DNA of 64,000 nt, taken from contig NZ_CP114200.1 of the NCBI RefSeq assembly GCF_029392895.1, positions 3,689,001 to 3,753,000 on the forward strand. Direction: 5' to 3'. Below the pieces are notes generated by a model, which worked only from the letters and a program-made list of their open reading frames with translations, did not search any database and had not been told where the DNA came from. The position numbers and the translations under genes are program-made. Positions within the stretch are counted from its first letter, which is position 1. Every line of letters starts with the position of its first letter. This stretch comes from Streptomyces sp. 71268 (GTDB lineage Bacteria; Actinomycetota; Actinomycetes; Streptomycetales; Streptomycetaceae). Shown here one piece after another: positions 1-8,880 of the stretch.

Positions 1-656
1 CTCCGCCACGGCCGACGCCGGCCGCGGCCAAGCCCACTCCGGCCCCGAGCCCCAAGCCCACGCCCACGCCCAGGCCGACGGTGACCACGCCGGCGCCCCG
101 GCCGACGCCGACCACCCCGGCCCCGCAGCCACCTCCGCCGAGCCCGACGCCGCCACCGGCGACCACTCCCCCACTCAAGCCGACCCCGACACCCACGCCC
201 ACGCCGACCCCCAGCCCGGAGCCGACGGTCTACCAGGTCTACCGGTTGGAGTACGGGGGCGTCGGTGACGGCACCAAGCCGGAGCTGCGGCTCGTCGAGA
301 GCAGCCCGCTGTGGCAGCGCGAGGGGCTGTCGATCGGCGGCAGGCGGTACGCGCACGGGGCCACGATGCACGCGCCGGCGTCGGTGACGATCGACCTGAA
401 CCGCGCGTGCACGACGTACGAGGCGCACGTCGGGCTCGACGACCTGACGCAGGGTGTGGGCGCGGCGCGGTTCGCCGTCTACGGCGGCCCGACCAGGCTG
501 TGGCGCTCCGGCATCGTGCGGGCGGGACAGCCGGCCGTTCCGGTGCGCGTCTCGCTGGTCGGGCAGGAGTCGATCCGATTGGTGGTGGAGCCGCACTCGG
601 TCTTCGGCCGGGTGGCGCTCGGGGACTGGGCCCAGTCGCGCATCGGATGCCGGTAG
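1..656 (+). CDS. NPCBM-like carbohydrate-binding domain protein (5' truncated)
   Basis: The reading frame is open to the left edge of the window, so the true start lies outside; the GTG at 81 is internal. The first ~75 visible residues are a Pro/Thr/Ala linker (repeats of PTP, TPAP). From about nt 228 a globular domain of ~140 residues follows, beginning VYRLEYGG and ending DWAQSRIGCR. Its features (a glycine before YAHGATMHAP, then a late VALGDWAQSRI strand) fit the NPCBM/NEW2 fold (PF08305), a galactose-type sugar-binding module usually attached by a proline-rich linker to a membrane or catalytic domain. The N-terminal partner domain is not visible, so the role of the whole protein is unknown; a membrane-anchored kinase or surface protein are both possible. 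The domain call is by pattern, not by profile search. Confidence 0.7.
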   Translation, partial: PPRPTPAAAKPTPAPSPKPTPTPRPTVTTPAPRPTPTTPAPQPPPPSPTPPPATTPPLKPTPTPTPTPTPSPEPTVYQVYRLEYGGVGDGTKPELRLVESSPLWQREGLSIGGRRYAHGATMHAPASVTIDLNRACTTYEAHVGLDDLTQGVGAARFAVYGGPTRLWRSGIVRAGQPAVPVRVSLVGQESIRLVVEPHSVFGRVALGDWAQSRIGCR

Positions 657-820
657 GGCGGCAGGCGGCGCGGGCGTACGTACGGGTTGGTGGCCGTGCG
701 GGGCCGTGGCTGTGCCGGTTCGCGCTAGTACCGGCCCGTGTCCGTGCGTGGCCTTAGCCGTGCGGGCGGCGGGAGGCCGGCTTTCCGGTTGTCGACCTTT
801 TCGCCTGATAGACCCGTCTG

Positions 821-831
821 GTTCATCAACG
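821..831 (+). promoter_or_regulatory. PHO-box-like half site upstream of the glycerophosphodiesterase gene
   Basis: GTTCATCAACG matches 10 of 11 positions of the Streptomyces PhoP direct-repeat unit G(G/T)TCAYYYR(C/G)G as I recall it. The adjacent 11-mers do not match well, so only one unit is convincing. Phosphate-starvation control of glpQ-type genes by PhoP is established in Streptomyces, which makes the position (about 70 nt before the ATG) reasonable. Weak evidence on its own. Confidence 0.3.
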
Positions 832-851
832 GGGGTTAGCTTGCCCGGCAG

Positions 852-869
852 CGCGACCCCCGGGTCGCG
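852..869. promoter_or_regulatory. Perfect 18-bp inverted repeat in the leader of the glycerophosphodiesterase gene
   Basis: CGCGACCC-CC-GGGTCGCG is a perfect 8+2+8 palindrome located 33 nt before the start codon at 903. It could be a protein operator or a small leader hairpin; the 2-nt centre favours a DNA-level dyad over a stable RNA loop. Confidence 0.35.
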
Positions 870-902
870 GCGTCCCTCCCCCGTGTCCCCGCAGGAGTTC
901 CC

Positions 903-1871
903 ATGCGCCGTCATCTCTCCGTGCCGGTGGCCGCCGCCGTGCTGGCCGCCGCCGTCCCCGCGCTCACCGGCAGCAGCCCGGCCACCGCCCGCTCCGGCGA
1001 CGCGGCCCCCGGCCACGCCCGGTCGAAGCCGCTGGTGATCGCGCACCGCGCGGGTACGGCCGACGCCCCGGAGAACACGCTGGAGGCCATCCGTACCTCG
1101 CTGCGGGCCGGGGCCGACGGGCAGTGGTTGAGCGTCCAGGCGACCCGGGACGGCGTTCCCGTGCTCTATCGGCCTACGGACCTCTCGTCGCTCACCGACG
1201 GTTCCGGGGCCGTCGCGGACCACCGGTTGCGCGACCTGGCCCCGTTGAACGCGGGGTACCACTTCAAGGACGAGCGGGGCGGGTACCCGTACCGCGCGCG
1301 TCCGGTGCGCATACCCACGCTGGCCGCCGCGTTGGACGCCGTCCCCGCGGGCAAGCAGGTCTACCTCGACCTCAAGCAGGCGCCGGCCCGGCACGTCGTG
1401 GACGCGGTGACGCGGGTGCTGGACGAGAAGCGGGCGTGGGGGCGGGTGCGGTTGTACTCGACCGACGCGGAGGTCACCGGGCTGCTGGCCAAGGACCCCC
1501 GGGCGCGGGTGGCCGAATCGCGGGACGCGACGCGGCAGCGGCTCGCCGAGGTGGCCCTGGAGCACGCGTGCAAGAGCACGCCGCCGGCGGGCTCGTGGGC
1601 CGGGTTCGAGTTGAAGCGACAGGTGACGCTCCAGGAGAAGTTCACCCTCGGCACCGGGGAGTCCGCCGTCACCGCCCAACTGTGGACCCGCGAATCCGTC
1701 GACTGCTTCCGCTCGGCCGACAAGGGGCGTACGCGTACCAAGGCCCGCACGCCCATCGTGATGCTCGGCATCAACACGCCGCAGGACCTGCGCACCGCCA
1801 CCCGGCTCGGCGCCACCGCGGTCCTCGTCGACTCGCCCCAGCAGATGGTCGGGACCCGGCACGGCCGCTGA
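903..1871 (+). CDS. Secreted glycerophosphodiester phosphodiesterase family protein, catalytically divergent
   Basis: The 322-residue protein begins with a signal peptide (MRRHLSVPVAAAVLAAAVPALTG) and is probably exported. The GDPD fold is shown by IAHRAGTADAPENT at 46-59 (first catalytic His48-Arg49), TRDGVPVLY at 81-89, a TDGSG turn at 98-102 and a final NTPQDLR...GATAVLVDSP block. In active enzymes the second strand reads E-x-D and is followed by a catalytic His two to three residues after DGVPV. Here these positions are Trp75, Ser77 and Arg90. The metal ligands and the second His are therefore missing, although the fold signature is intact. CAGGAG lies 6 nt before the ATG. Normal enzymes release glycerol-3-phosphate from glycerophosphodiesters; this one may be a binding protein, a divergent hydrolase or a teichoic-acid-related factor. 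Family call firm; activity doubtful. Confidence 0.85.
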   Translation: MRRHLSVPVAAAVLAAAVPALTGSSPATARSGDAAPGHARSKPLVIAHRAGTADAPENTLEAIRTSLRAGADGQWLSVQATRDGVPVLYRPTDLSSLTDGSGAVADHRLRDLAPLNAGYHFKDERGGYPYRARPVRIPTLAAALDAVPAGKQVYLDLKQAPARHVVDAVTRVLDEKRAWGRVRLYSTDAEVTGLLAKDPRARVAESRDATRQRLAEVALEHACKSTPPAGSWAGFELKRQVTLQEKFTLGTGESAVTAQLWTRESVDCFRSADKGRTRTKARTPIVMLGINTPQDLRTATRLGATAVLVDSPQQMVGTRHGR

Positions 1872-1976
1872 GCCCCGCTCGGCAGGCGAAGACGAGCTGG
1901 AACGGGTCAGGACGAGCCGGAACAGGTCAGGACGAGCCAAGACGCATCAGGACGGGCCAGGACGGACCAGGACGGG

Positions 1977-4900
1977 TTACGGCTCGGCCGGGGTGGGCCC
2001 GGGCGGTGGCGGGTCGGACGCCGCCAGGACGTCGCTGACCAGTGCGACCGCCGCGGAGACCGACAGACCACGGCCCGCCGCGCGCAGGGCGGCGCACTCC
2101 GCGTCACCGATGGCCTGCCCCACCGCGCGGGCGGTGCCGTCCGTCGTGGCCTGGGCCAGCGGGGTGCGTGGCAACCGGTCGCGCCAGCCGTCGGCGGCGC
2201 CGAGCAGCTGGGCCGCGGCGCGCTGCTCGCCCTGTTTGACCAGCACGTACGCGGTGGTCTCGGCCGCGTGGGCGAGCAGCACCTCCGTACAGTTCGCCGC
2301 ACTGCCCTCGGCCAGCGCGTCCCGCAGCCGGTACAGCCCGCCGCGCGGGTCGCCCTCCTCGGCGGCGATCCGCCCCTCCAGGCTGCTCAGCGCCACCGCG
2401 AACTGCGGGGGCGGAGAGGCGTGCCGGGCCGCCACTCGCGCCTGGTCGGCCAGGGCGCGGGCGCTCGCGACGTCGCCGTACGTCAGCTCGATGGACGCGC
2501 GCAGCGACCCGTTGAACGCTCGCGCCTCCACCCCGCCGAACCGCTCCGCCTCGGCGTCCGACTGGTCGAGCAGCACGGTCGCCGCGGCGGGGTCGCCGCA
2601 GGAGAAGGTGAGTTCGGCGAGGCGGGAGATGAGGAACGGGGTCTCCGTGTACGCGCCCAGCTCGCGCGCGAGGCGCAGCGCCTCGTGGTAGTGGGCGCGG
2701 GCCTCCGCGTACCGGCCGTACACCGCCGCCAGCTCGCCGCTGGCCTCGTTGACCTGGATCAGCATCCAGCGGTCGCCCACCCGGCGGCTGAGCTCCTGTA
2801 GTTCGGCCCAGTCGCGGTTGACGCGGTGGAGGCCGCTGGTCATGTCGATGGTCAGGTGGGTGCGGAACATCAGCGTGACGCCGAGCGCCCAGTCGTCGCC
2901 GTGGCTGCGGCAGTTCTCCGCCGCCTGGTCGAGCAGCGGCGCGACGCCCGCGTGCCCGTCGATGAGGTACCCGGCGAACGGCCACAGCAGCCCGGGGAAC
3001 CGCGTGCCGGCCTTCCCCCGCTGGCCGGCGTACGCGTCGCGGATGGTGCGGGCCGCGGCCAGCGCCTCCGGGTCGCCCAGCACCTCGGCCGACCGGTGCT
3101 CGGACAGCAGGAGGTAGAGGAGGAGTTGCAGGTCGAGGCGGCGCCAGTAGCGCGCGACGGCGGCCGGGTCGTCCGCCGACGGCGCGCCGTCGAACTCGGG
3201 CTGCGCGCCGGAGCCGCCGGGCGAGTCGGGCTCGTGGATCGCGGGCCAGGCGCGGGTACGGGGCCGGACGGCCGCGCACTCGGCGGGATCGCGCCCGGCG
3301 GGGTCGCGCTCGTTGCCGTCGGTTCCGTGGGGGGCGTCCTCGTCGGAGGCGTACGTGTCGGGGACGTACGCGTCGGAGGCGTACGCACCGGGGCCGGGTG
3401 TTCGGGTGGCGGGCGGCTCGTGCGCCGAGCGGTGGTGCGCCGACTCGAAGGCCAGGGCCCGGCGGACCCATCCCGCGCCCTCGGCCCGGTAGTCACGCAG
3501 CCACCAGAACCAGCCGAGGGCGAAGACGAGGTCGATCGCCATCTCCACGTCGGCGACGCCGTTGCCACGGTCGTGGTCGTGACTGTTGTGGCTGTGGCCG
3601 TGGCCGTTGTCGCTGTGGTCGTGATCGCTGTGGTCGCGGTCGTGAGGGTCGCTGACGCTGCCGCTCGCCGGGTGGCCAGGACTGGTGGAACTGGATGGGC
3701 TGGTGGGACGCGTGGTGGCGGTGGTGGATGGGTGCTCGGTCGGGGTGAGGCAGCGGTGCAGCACCGCGCGGAAGTTGTCGAGTTCGGTCTCCACGCGGCG
3801 TAGCCAGGGCAGCTGGTCGGCGGAGCGGAGGCGGGGTTCGGCGGTCTGGGCCAGGTCGCGGAAGTAGCGGGCGTGCCTGCGGGCGGTCGCGGTGCGCTCG
3901 GCCCGGCCACGCGGGCTGGCCAGCGCGCGTTCGGTGACGCGCTCGCTGACGTACTCGTGGATGGTCTCCAACATGCGGTACCGCGCGTCACCGCCGGTGC
4001 CGTCGGCGGCCACCGGCGTGTGCGTGACGACCAGGAGCGACTTGTCGACCAGCGCGCCGAGCAGGTCGAGCACGTCGGCGGGGTCGATGGCGTCGGCCGA
4101 CGCCATGACCGGGGCGGGGGCGGATGCGGGGGCGGCGGAGCGGGGCGCGTGGGCCGAGCCGGGGGGCGGCGCGGACGGTTCGGGCGGCGCGTCCGAGCAG
4201 ACCGCCTCCGCCGCCGGCAGGTCCCATCCGCCGGCGAAGACCGAGGCGCGGAGCAGCACGGTGCGCTCGCGCTCGTCGAGCAGGTCCCACGACCAGTCGA
4301 CCACCGCGCGCAGCGTCTGCTGGCGCGGCAGTACGGTCCGGCTACCGCTGGTGAGCAGGCGGAACCGGTCGTCGAGCCGGTCGGCGATCTGGCGCGGCGA
4401 CAGCATCCGCAGCCGGGCCGCGGCGAGTTCGATGGCCAGCGGTAGCCCGTCCAGCCTGCGGCAGATCTCGGCGACCGCCCCGGCCGTCTCCGGGTCGCGC
4501 GCCGGGTCGAAGCCCGGCCGCACGGCCGCGGCGCGCTCGGCGAACAACTGGTGCGCCGGCGCAGGCGCCAGCGGCTCCACGGGGCGCACCGCCTCGCCCG
4601 GCACGCCGAGCGGCTCGCGGCTGGTGGCGAGCACCGTGACCTGTGGGCAGTGCGTGAGCAGGGTCTCGGCGAGTTCGGCCGCCGCCTCGATGACGTGCTC
4701 GCAGTTGTCGAGGATCAGCAGTAACCGGCGGTGCGCGCAGTGTTCGACCAGGCGCGCGGTGGGTGACGCGCTCTCCGGCGCGGTGCGCGGTTCGAGCCCC
4801 CCGGCGTGCAGGGTCGTGTCGCGGCGGCCGACGGCACTGAGCACCGCGCCGGCCACGTCGGCGGGGCTGTCCAGCGGGGCGAGTTCGGCGATCCACACGC

Positions 4901-6245
4901 CGTCGGGGTAGGCGGCGGCGACGGTGGCGGCGGCCTCCTCCGACAGCCGCGTCTTCCCGGAACCGCCGGGTCCGGTCAGCGTGACCAGCCGGGCCCCGTC
5001 CAACTCCGCCCGCAGCGACCGGATCTCGGCCCGCCGCCCGACGAAGCTCGTGAGCCGGGACCGCAGGTTGCCCCGTGGCACCCCGGCGGACCCGCCCCCC
5101 GCTCCGGCACCCACTCCTGCCTCGGCTGCCTCTGCCGCCTCTGCAACCTCACCCGCCGCGCGCGGGCCACCCGGAGCACCCTCCGCTGGTGTGGCCGGCC
5201 CGGCCGACCCCACCGGCGGCTCGGGCATGACGGAGGCGCCCCGGCCGGCTCGTACGGCCTGCTCAGCGGATACGTGCTCCGCTGCCGTGGGCCACTCCGC
5301 CCGTACGGACTGCCCTGCTTGTTCGGGCTGCCCTGCTTGTACGGGCTGCCCCGCCCGTGCTGACTGCCCCGCCCCTACAGGCGGATTCGCCCGTACGGAC
5401 TGATCCGTTCGTACGACCCCCGCGGCCGATGCCGTGTTCGGCTCGTCGGGCTCGGTGGTGCCGAAAGGGGGCGGTGGCGTGCCCCGGCGGTGGGGTGGGT
5501 CGGTCGGGGGTGGTGGGGCCGTGAGGAGTTCGGCGTGCAGGTGGCGCAGTTCGCTGCCCGGGTCGGTGCCGAGGCGGTCGGCGAGGGTGCGGCGGGCCTC
5601 CTCGTACGCGGCCAGGGCGTCCGCCGAGCGGTCGGCGGCCCGCAGGGCGCGGATGAGCTGGGCCCGGAAGGGCTCGTCGAGCGGGTGCTGGGCGATGAGT
5701 TCGCGCAGCTCGGGTATGACGTCGGTGCCGTGGCCGAGCGCGAGTTCCGCGTCGATCCGCTGGTGCAGCGCGGTGAGGTGGAGCGCGTCGGCGCGGGCCG
5801 CGGCCACCGCGCGGTCCGGCAGGTCCGCGAGGGCCGGCCCGCGCCACAGGGCCAGCGCGTCGCGCAGCAGCGCGGCGGCCGTCGCGGCGTCGCCGGCTTC
5901 GAGGGCGCGCCGCCCGGCGCCCGCGCGCTGCTCGAAGACGGCCAGGTCGATCTCGTCGGGCGCGGCGGCGAGCCGGTAGCCGCCGGGTGCGGACTGGACG
6001 GCGGGCTTGCCCAGGTTGCGGCGCAGCCGTCCGACGAGCGCCTGGAGCGCGGCGGGGGCGTCGTGGGGCGGCTCGTCGCCCCACACGTCGTCGATCAGGG
6101 CCCTGGCCGGGACCAGCGCGGTGGCCGGCCGGGTGGCGTGTGCGGCGAGTGAGGTGAGCAGCGCGCGCAGGCGCGGGCCGCCGACGGGCAGGGGTTGCCC
6201 GCGCTGGTCGTACGCCTCGGTGGTGCCCAGGATCAGATACCGCAC
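1977..6245 (-). CDS. AfsR/SARP-type large transcriptional regulator with BTAD and NB-ARC-like ATPase domains
   Basis: I start the gene at the GTG at 6245 (VRYLILGTTEAYDQ), preceded by GAGGAC; the frame stays open further upstream but loses family similarity. The resulting 1,422 residues hold an OmpR-type winged helix (about 1-90), a bacterial transcriptional activation domain (about 95-240), a low-complexity Ala/Gly/Gln linker (about 275-410), and a STAND-type ATPase with Walker A GPGGSGKTR near 423 and Walker B LLLILDNCEHV near 509. TPR-like helices fill the C-terminal half. Leu508 of the Walker B strand is a TTA codon (4722-4724), so translation should need the bldA tRNA. A His/Asp-rich insert (about residues 863-898) interrupts the TPR region. 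Such proteins are pathway or global activators of secondary metabolism. It lies upstream of nothing obvious on its own strand; its target is not evident here. Confidence 0.9.
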   Translation of the reverse strand: MRYLILGTTEAYDQRGQPLPVGGPRLRALLTSLAAHATRPATALVPARALIDDVWGDEPPHDAPAALQALVGRLRRNLGKPAVQSAPGGYRLAAAPDEIDLAVFEQRAGAGRRALEAGDAATAAALLRDALALWRGPALADLPDRAVAAARADALHLTALHQRIDAELALGHGTDVIPELRELIAQHPLDEPFRAQLIRALRAADRSADALAAYEEARRTLADRLGTDPGSELRHLHAELLTAPPPPTDPPHRRGTPPPPFGTTEPDEPNTASAAGVVRTDQSVRANPPVGAGQSARAGQPVQAGQPEQAGQSVRAEWPTAAEHVSAEQAVRAGRGASVMPEPPVGSAGPATPAEGAPGGPRAAGEVAEAAEAAEAGVGAGAGGGSAGVPRGNLRSRLTSFVGRRAEIRSLRAELDGARLVTLTGPGGSGKTRLSEEAAATVAAAYPDGVWIAELAPLDSPADVAGAVLSAVGRRDTTLHAGGLEPRTAPESASPTARLVEHCAHRRLLLILDNCEHVIEAAAELAETLLTHCPQVTVLATSREPLGVPGEAVRPVEPLAPAPAHQLFAERAAAVRPGFDPARDPETAGAVAEICRRLDGLPLAIELAAARLRMLSPRQIADRLDDRFRLLTSGSRTVLPRQQTLRAVVDWSWDLLDERERTVLLRASVFAGGWDLPAAEAVCSDAPPEPSAPPPGSAHAPRSAAPASAPAPVMASADAIDPADVLDLLGALVDKSLLVVTHTPVAADGTGGDARYRMLETIHEYVSERVTERALASPRGRAERTATARRHARYFRDLAQTAEPRLRSADQLPWLRRVETELDNFRAVLHRCLTPTEHPSTTATTRPTSPSSSTSPGHPASGSVSDPHDRDHSDHDHSDNGHGHSHNSHDHDRGNGVADVEMAIDLVFALGWFWWLRDYRAEGAGWVRRALAFESAHHRSAHEPPATRTPGPGAYASDAYVPDTYASDEDAPHGTDGNERDPAGRDPAECAAVRPRTRAWPAIHEPDSPGGSGAQPEFDGAPSADDPAAVARYWRRLDLQLLLYLLLSEHRSAEVLGDPEALAAARTIRDAYAGQRGKAGTRFPGLLWPFAGYLIDGHAGVAPLLDQAAENCRSHGDDWALGVTLMFRTHLTIDMTSGLHRVNRDWAELQELSRRVGDRWMLIQVNEASGELAAVYGRYAEARAHYHEALRLARELGAYTETPFLISRLAELTFSCGDPAAATVLLDQSDAEAERFGGVEARAFNGSLRASIELTYGDVASARALADQARVAARHASPPPQFAVALSSLEGRIAAEEGDPRGGLYRLRDALAEGSAANCTEVLLAHAAETTAYVLVKQGEQRAAAQLLGAADGWRDRLPRTPLAQATTDGTARAVGQAIGDAECAALRAAGRGLSVSAAVALVSDVLAASDPPPPGPTPAEP
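3550..3655 (-). repeat. Histidine/aspartate-rich low-complexity tract inside the AfsR-like regulator
   Basis: On the minus strand this codes for about 35 residues dominated by His, Asp, Ser and Gly (for example HDRDHSDHDHSDNGHGH). The DNA is a run of degenerate GTCGTGGTCGTG-like hexamer repeats. Comparable His-rich inserts in other proteins bind Zn, Ni or Co; here that is only a possibility. Confidence 0.75.
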
Positions 6246-6567
6246 TGGCCCATTGTCCTCGTATCGCTCGTCGATCCTTCGCTTCCGCCCTCGCCGTCGC
6301 CCCCGGCGCCACCCGCCTGACGTGCGCCGATGCCGGACCGCTCGCGGGCCGGGCCCGGCGGTGGCGGCGGGTCGGGCCCGACGACCACGAGGCGTTGACC
6401 ATACGTCGGCTCGGCGCGACCCGCCGGCCACGCCACGGCCCGCCGGCGGCGGGTCGGCTGCGGGTCGGCTGCGGGGCCAAGGGCGTGTGGGCGGTCGATC
6501 GGCGGCGGGGCCGGGGCGCGCCGGCGGCGGACCGGAGGCTGAGGTGAGGTCAGAGGCTGAGGGCAGG
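6246..6567. other. Intergenic region between cyclase homologue and AfsR-like gene
   Basis: About 320 nt between two minus-strand genes. I see no gene. AGGTCAGAGGCTG occurs at 6547 and again at 6565, an 18-nt direct repeat that overlaps the 3' end of the cyclase gene. The upstream part should contain the AfsR-like gene's promoter, but no clear -10/-35 pair stands out. Confidence 0.5.
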
Positions 6568-8880
6568 TCAGAGGCTGGGGCGCGGGACGACCCCGCCCGC
6601 CACGGCGCGCTGGCGGGGGGCCGCGCTGCCGGTCCAGCAGGTGCCGCGGCGGGCCAGCAGGCGGCGCAGCCACACCTCGGTGGAGACGAGTTCGGCGATG
6701 CCGTCCAGCGGGAGACGTTCGCCGTCGGCGGCGGCGCGCAGCGCCTTGCGCACCACGCGGGCCTCCACCAGGCCCGCGTCGGCGAGCAGTGGGGCGTCGA
6801 AGAGCGCGATCAGGTCGTCGATGGCGTGCCGCAGGCCGGCGCGTGCGGCGACGGTGTGGCTGGCGTGCGAGGGCGTGCCCCAGCCGGGCGGCAGGTCGCG
6901 GATGCCGGCGCCGGCCAACACGGCGCGCAGCACCGAGGCCCGCGCCCCCGGCTGCACCCGGAGCGCTTCGGGGAGCGCGCGGCAGGCTCGTACCACCTGG
7001 TTGTCCAGGAACGGCGCGTGCAGCCGCTGGCTGCGGATCTCGGCGGCCTGCTCGAAGACGCGGTGGTCGGCGGCGTGCCGGGCCAGCGCGGCGTCGGCCC
7101 GGCGCTCACCGGGGCGACGCAGGAGGACCGGGCGGGCGGCGGCCGTCTCCAGGCGAACCGATACTTCCGCGAGCGCCTCGCCGGTCAGCCAGCGCGCGGC
7201 CGGCCCCGGGCGGCACCAGGCGAGGGCAGCCAGCGACGCCCCGACGGCGCCGCCGACGCCGTCGCCCTCCGCGCCGTCGGCCTCGGCGAAGTGGCGGTCG
7301 AGCAGCTTGCTGGCCACCGCCTCGACGCCCTCGCGGTAGGGCGTACGGGCCAGCTTGCGGGCCGCGCGGTAGACGGTGAAGGGGACGAAGAAGGAGTGCG
7401 CGGAGGGGCCGTCGGCGCGGGCCAGGGCCGTGGCCGGGCGCAACAGGTGCCGGCGGCGCCGGTCGAGCAGCAGGTCGGCGAGGCGGGCCGGGTGGGCGTC
7501 CAGGACCTGCCGCGCGCCGTGCCCGACGAGGTGGTCGGCGCTGCCGGCGGAGAGTCTGCGCCGGTGCCGTTCGGCGCTGACCAGGGCGGGGCCCGGTTCG
7601 TCGGTGAGCGGGCCACGGTCCAGGGCCGCGTACGGCAGGACCTCGGCGCCGGCGGCGACCACGACGTGGTGCAGGCGGGGGTTGGCGGCGATGACGCGGG
7701 CGCGTTCGAGTTCGGCCTCGCGGACGCGGCCGGGAACCGTCGCCAGGTCGTTGAAGGTGACGGCGAGCAGCCGCTCGCCGGCCTCGGTGCCGTGCCCGAG
7801 CGGGGTGCCGGGCACGCCGGGCAGCCCGGCCGCGAGCAGCGCGAGGGTGCCGGAGGCGCTGCCACCGGACAGGTCGGCGCCGACGCCGGCGGCGGGCGCG
7901 CCCCGGGCGGCGCGCCGCTCGGCGGGGCCCATGCCGGGCACGGGCCCGGGGTCCAGGCCGGGGCCCTCGGCCTCGGGGGCGTACCGGGGCGCGGCCAGGC
8001 GCACCCGTACCGCCTCGATGAGCGCCTCGCGCACGCCCTCCACGGCCTGGCCGGGGTCGAGTTGGGGCGCGGCGACGGCGAGCGAGGCGGTGGGCTCATA
8101 GCCGATGACGTCGCGCGAGCCGCCGCGCCGCGCCCCGCGCGAGCCGGTGTGCCCGGCGCCGTGGCCGGCGTCGCGGTAGGGGCCGTCGCCGTAGGCGGCG
8201 CCGTACGCGCCGTCCGCCCGGTTGGAGGTGGCGTACGGGCCGTTCGCCTCGTACCCACCCGGCCCGTGACCGCCCGGCCCGTCGCGGCCGTAGGCCCGAC
8301 CGTCCCGGTCGGAGAAGCCGTCGGTGGCCGAGCCGCCGCGCAACACCAGCGCGTGGCCGGGCGGTACCCGGCGCACGCCCTGGTACGGGGTGCCGTCGCC
8401 GATCGCCTCGGGTGAGTCGGGGCAGGCCAGCAGGGCGGCGAGGTGGCCGATGTCGAGTTGGGCCTCGATGAGGTCGGCGAGCGGGAGCGCGGCCGTCGCG
8501 TACGCCGTGCCGCCCTCCCAGGGCGTGTAGAAGACGGGGCGCGCGCCGGCCAGGTCGCCGGCGATGGTCAGGCGGCGGCCGATCTGCGCGACGGCCGTGT
8601 AGCTGCCGGGCCAGGCGGTGAGGTGGCGCAGGGCTCCGCCCCGGGCCGCGAGGAGTCCGGTGCGCAGCTCGTCGTCGCTGGCGCCGCAGCAGCCGAGCAC
8701 GGCCAGCCGCGCCGCGCCGTCGGCGTGCACGACGCGCACCTCGTCGGGGCGCCAGTCGCCGACGGCCCACAACGGATCGGGGCCACCCCAGATGAGCTGG
8801 GCGCCGACCGGTTGCAGGGCGCCTCCCTGGGCGAGGGAGGGCCCCGAGGCGATGTTGCCCCACCCCACCAACCACCGCAT
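6568..8880 (-). CDS. Asparagine-synthase-related macrolactam (lasso-type) cyclase homologue
   Basis: The ATG at 8880 has GGGAGG at 5-nt spacing and gives 770 residues starting MRWLVGWG. The N-terminal ~170 residues resemble the glutaminase-like domain of asparagine synthetases but lack the Cys2 nucleophile, so glutamine hydrolysis is not expected. The AMP-forming synthase domain carries an SGGSASG P-loop near residue 335 (usual form SGGxDS). Between them lies a Gly/Tyr/Asp-rich insert of ~75 residues (about 183-260). MRWLVGW and PDPLWAVGDWRPDEVRVV are, from memory, hallmarks of the albusnodin/ikarugamycin-type macrolactam cyclase family, which closes amide rings in lasso peptides. No precursor peptide, recognition element or leader peptidase gene is visible beside it, so it is an orphan; its substrate is unknown. 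No TTA codon was found. Confidence 0.75.
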   Translation of the reverse strand: MRWLVGWGNIASGPSLAQGGALQPVGAQLIWGGPDPLWAVGDWRPDEVRVVHADGAARLAVLGCCGASDDELRTGLLAARGGALRHLTAWPGSYTAVAQIGRRLTIAGDLAGARPVFYTPWEGGTAYATAALPLADLIEAQLDIGHLAALLACPDSPEAIGDGTPYQGVRRVPPGHALVLRGGSATDGFSDRDGRAYGRDGPGGHGPGGYEANGPYATSNRADGAYGAAYGDGPYRDAGHGAGHTGSRGARRGGSRDVIGYEPTASLAVAAPQLDPGQAVEGVREALIEAVRVRLAAPRYAPEAEGPGLDPGPVPGMGPAERRAARGAPAAGVGADLSGGSASGTLALLAAGLPGVPGTPLGHGTEAGERLLAVTFNDLATVPGRVREAELERARVIAANPRLHHVVVAAGAEVLPYAALDRGPLTDEPGPALVSAERHRRRLSAGSADHLVGHGARQVLDAHPARLADLLLDRRRRHLLRPATALARADGPSAHSFFVPFTVYRAARKLARTPYREGVEAVASKLLDRHFAEADGAEGDGVGGAVGASLAALAWCRPGPAARWLTGEALAEVSVRLETAAARPVLLRRPGERRADAALARHAADHRVFEQAAEIRSQRLHAPFLDNQVVRACRALPEALRVQPGARASVLRAVLAGAGIRDLPPGWGTPSHASHTVAARAGLRHAIDDLIALFDAPLLADAGLVEARVVRKALRAAADGERLPLDGIAELVSTEVWLRRLLARRGTCWTGSAAPRQRAVAGGVVPRPSL

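Noticed and set aside
6007..8415. An 802-residue plus-strand frame opposite the cyclase homologue
   Set aside because: Shadow of the minus-strand cyclase and AfsR-like genes; Gly/Arg-rich with no domain.
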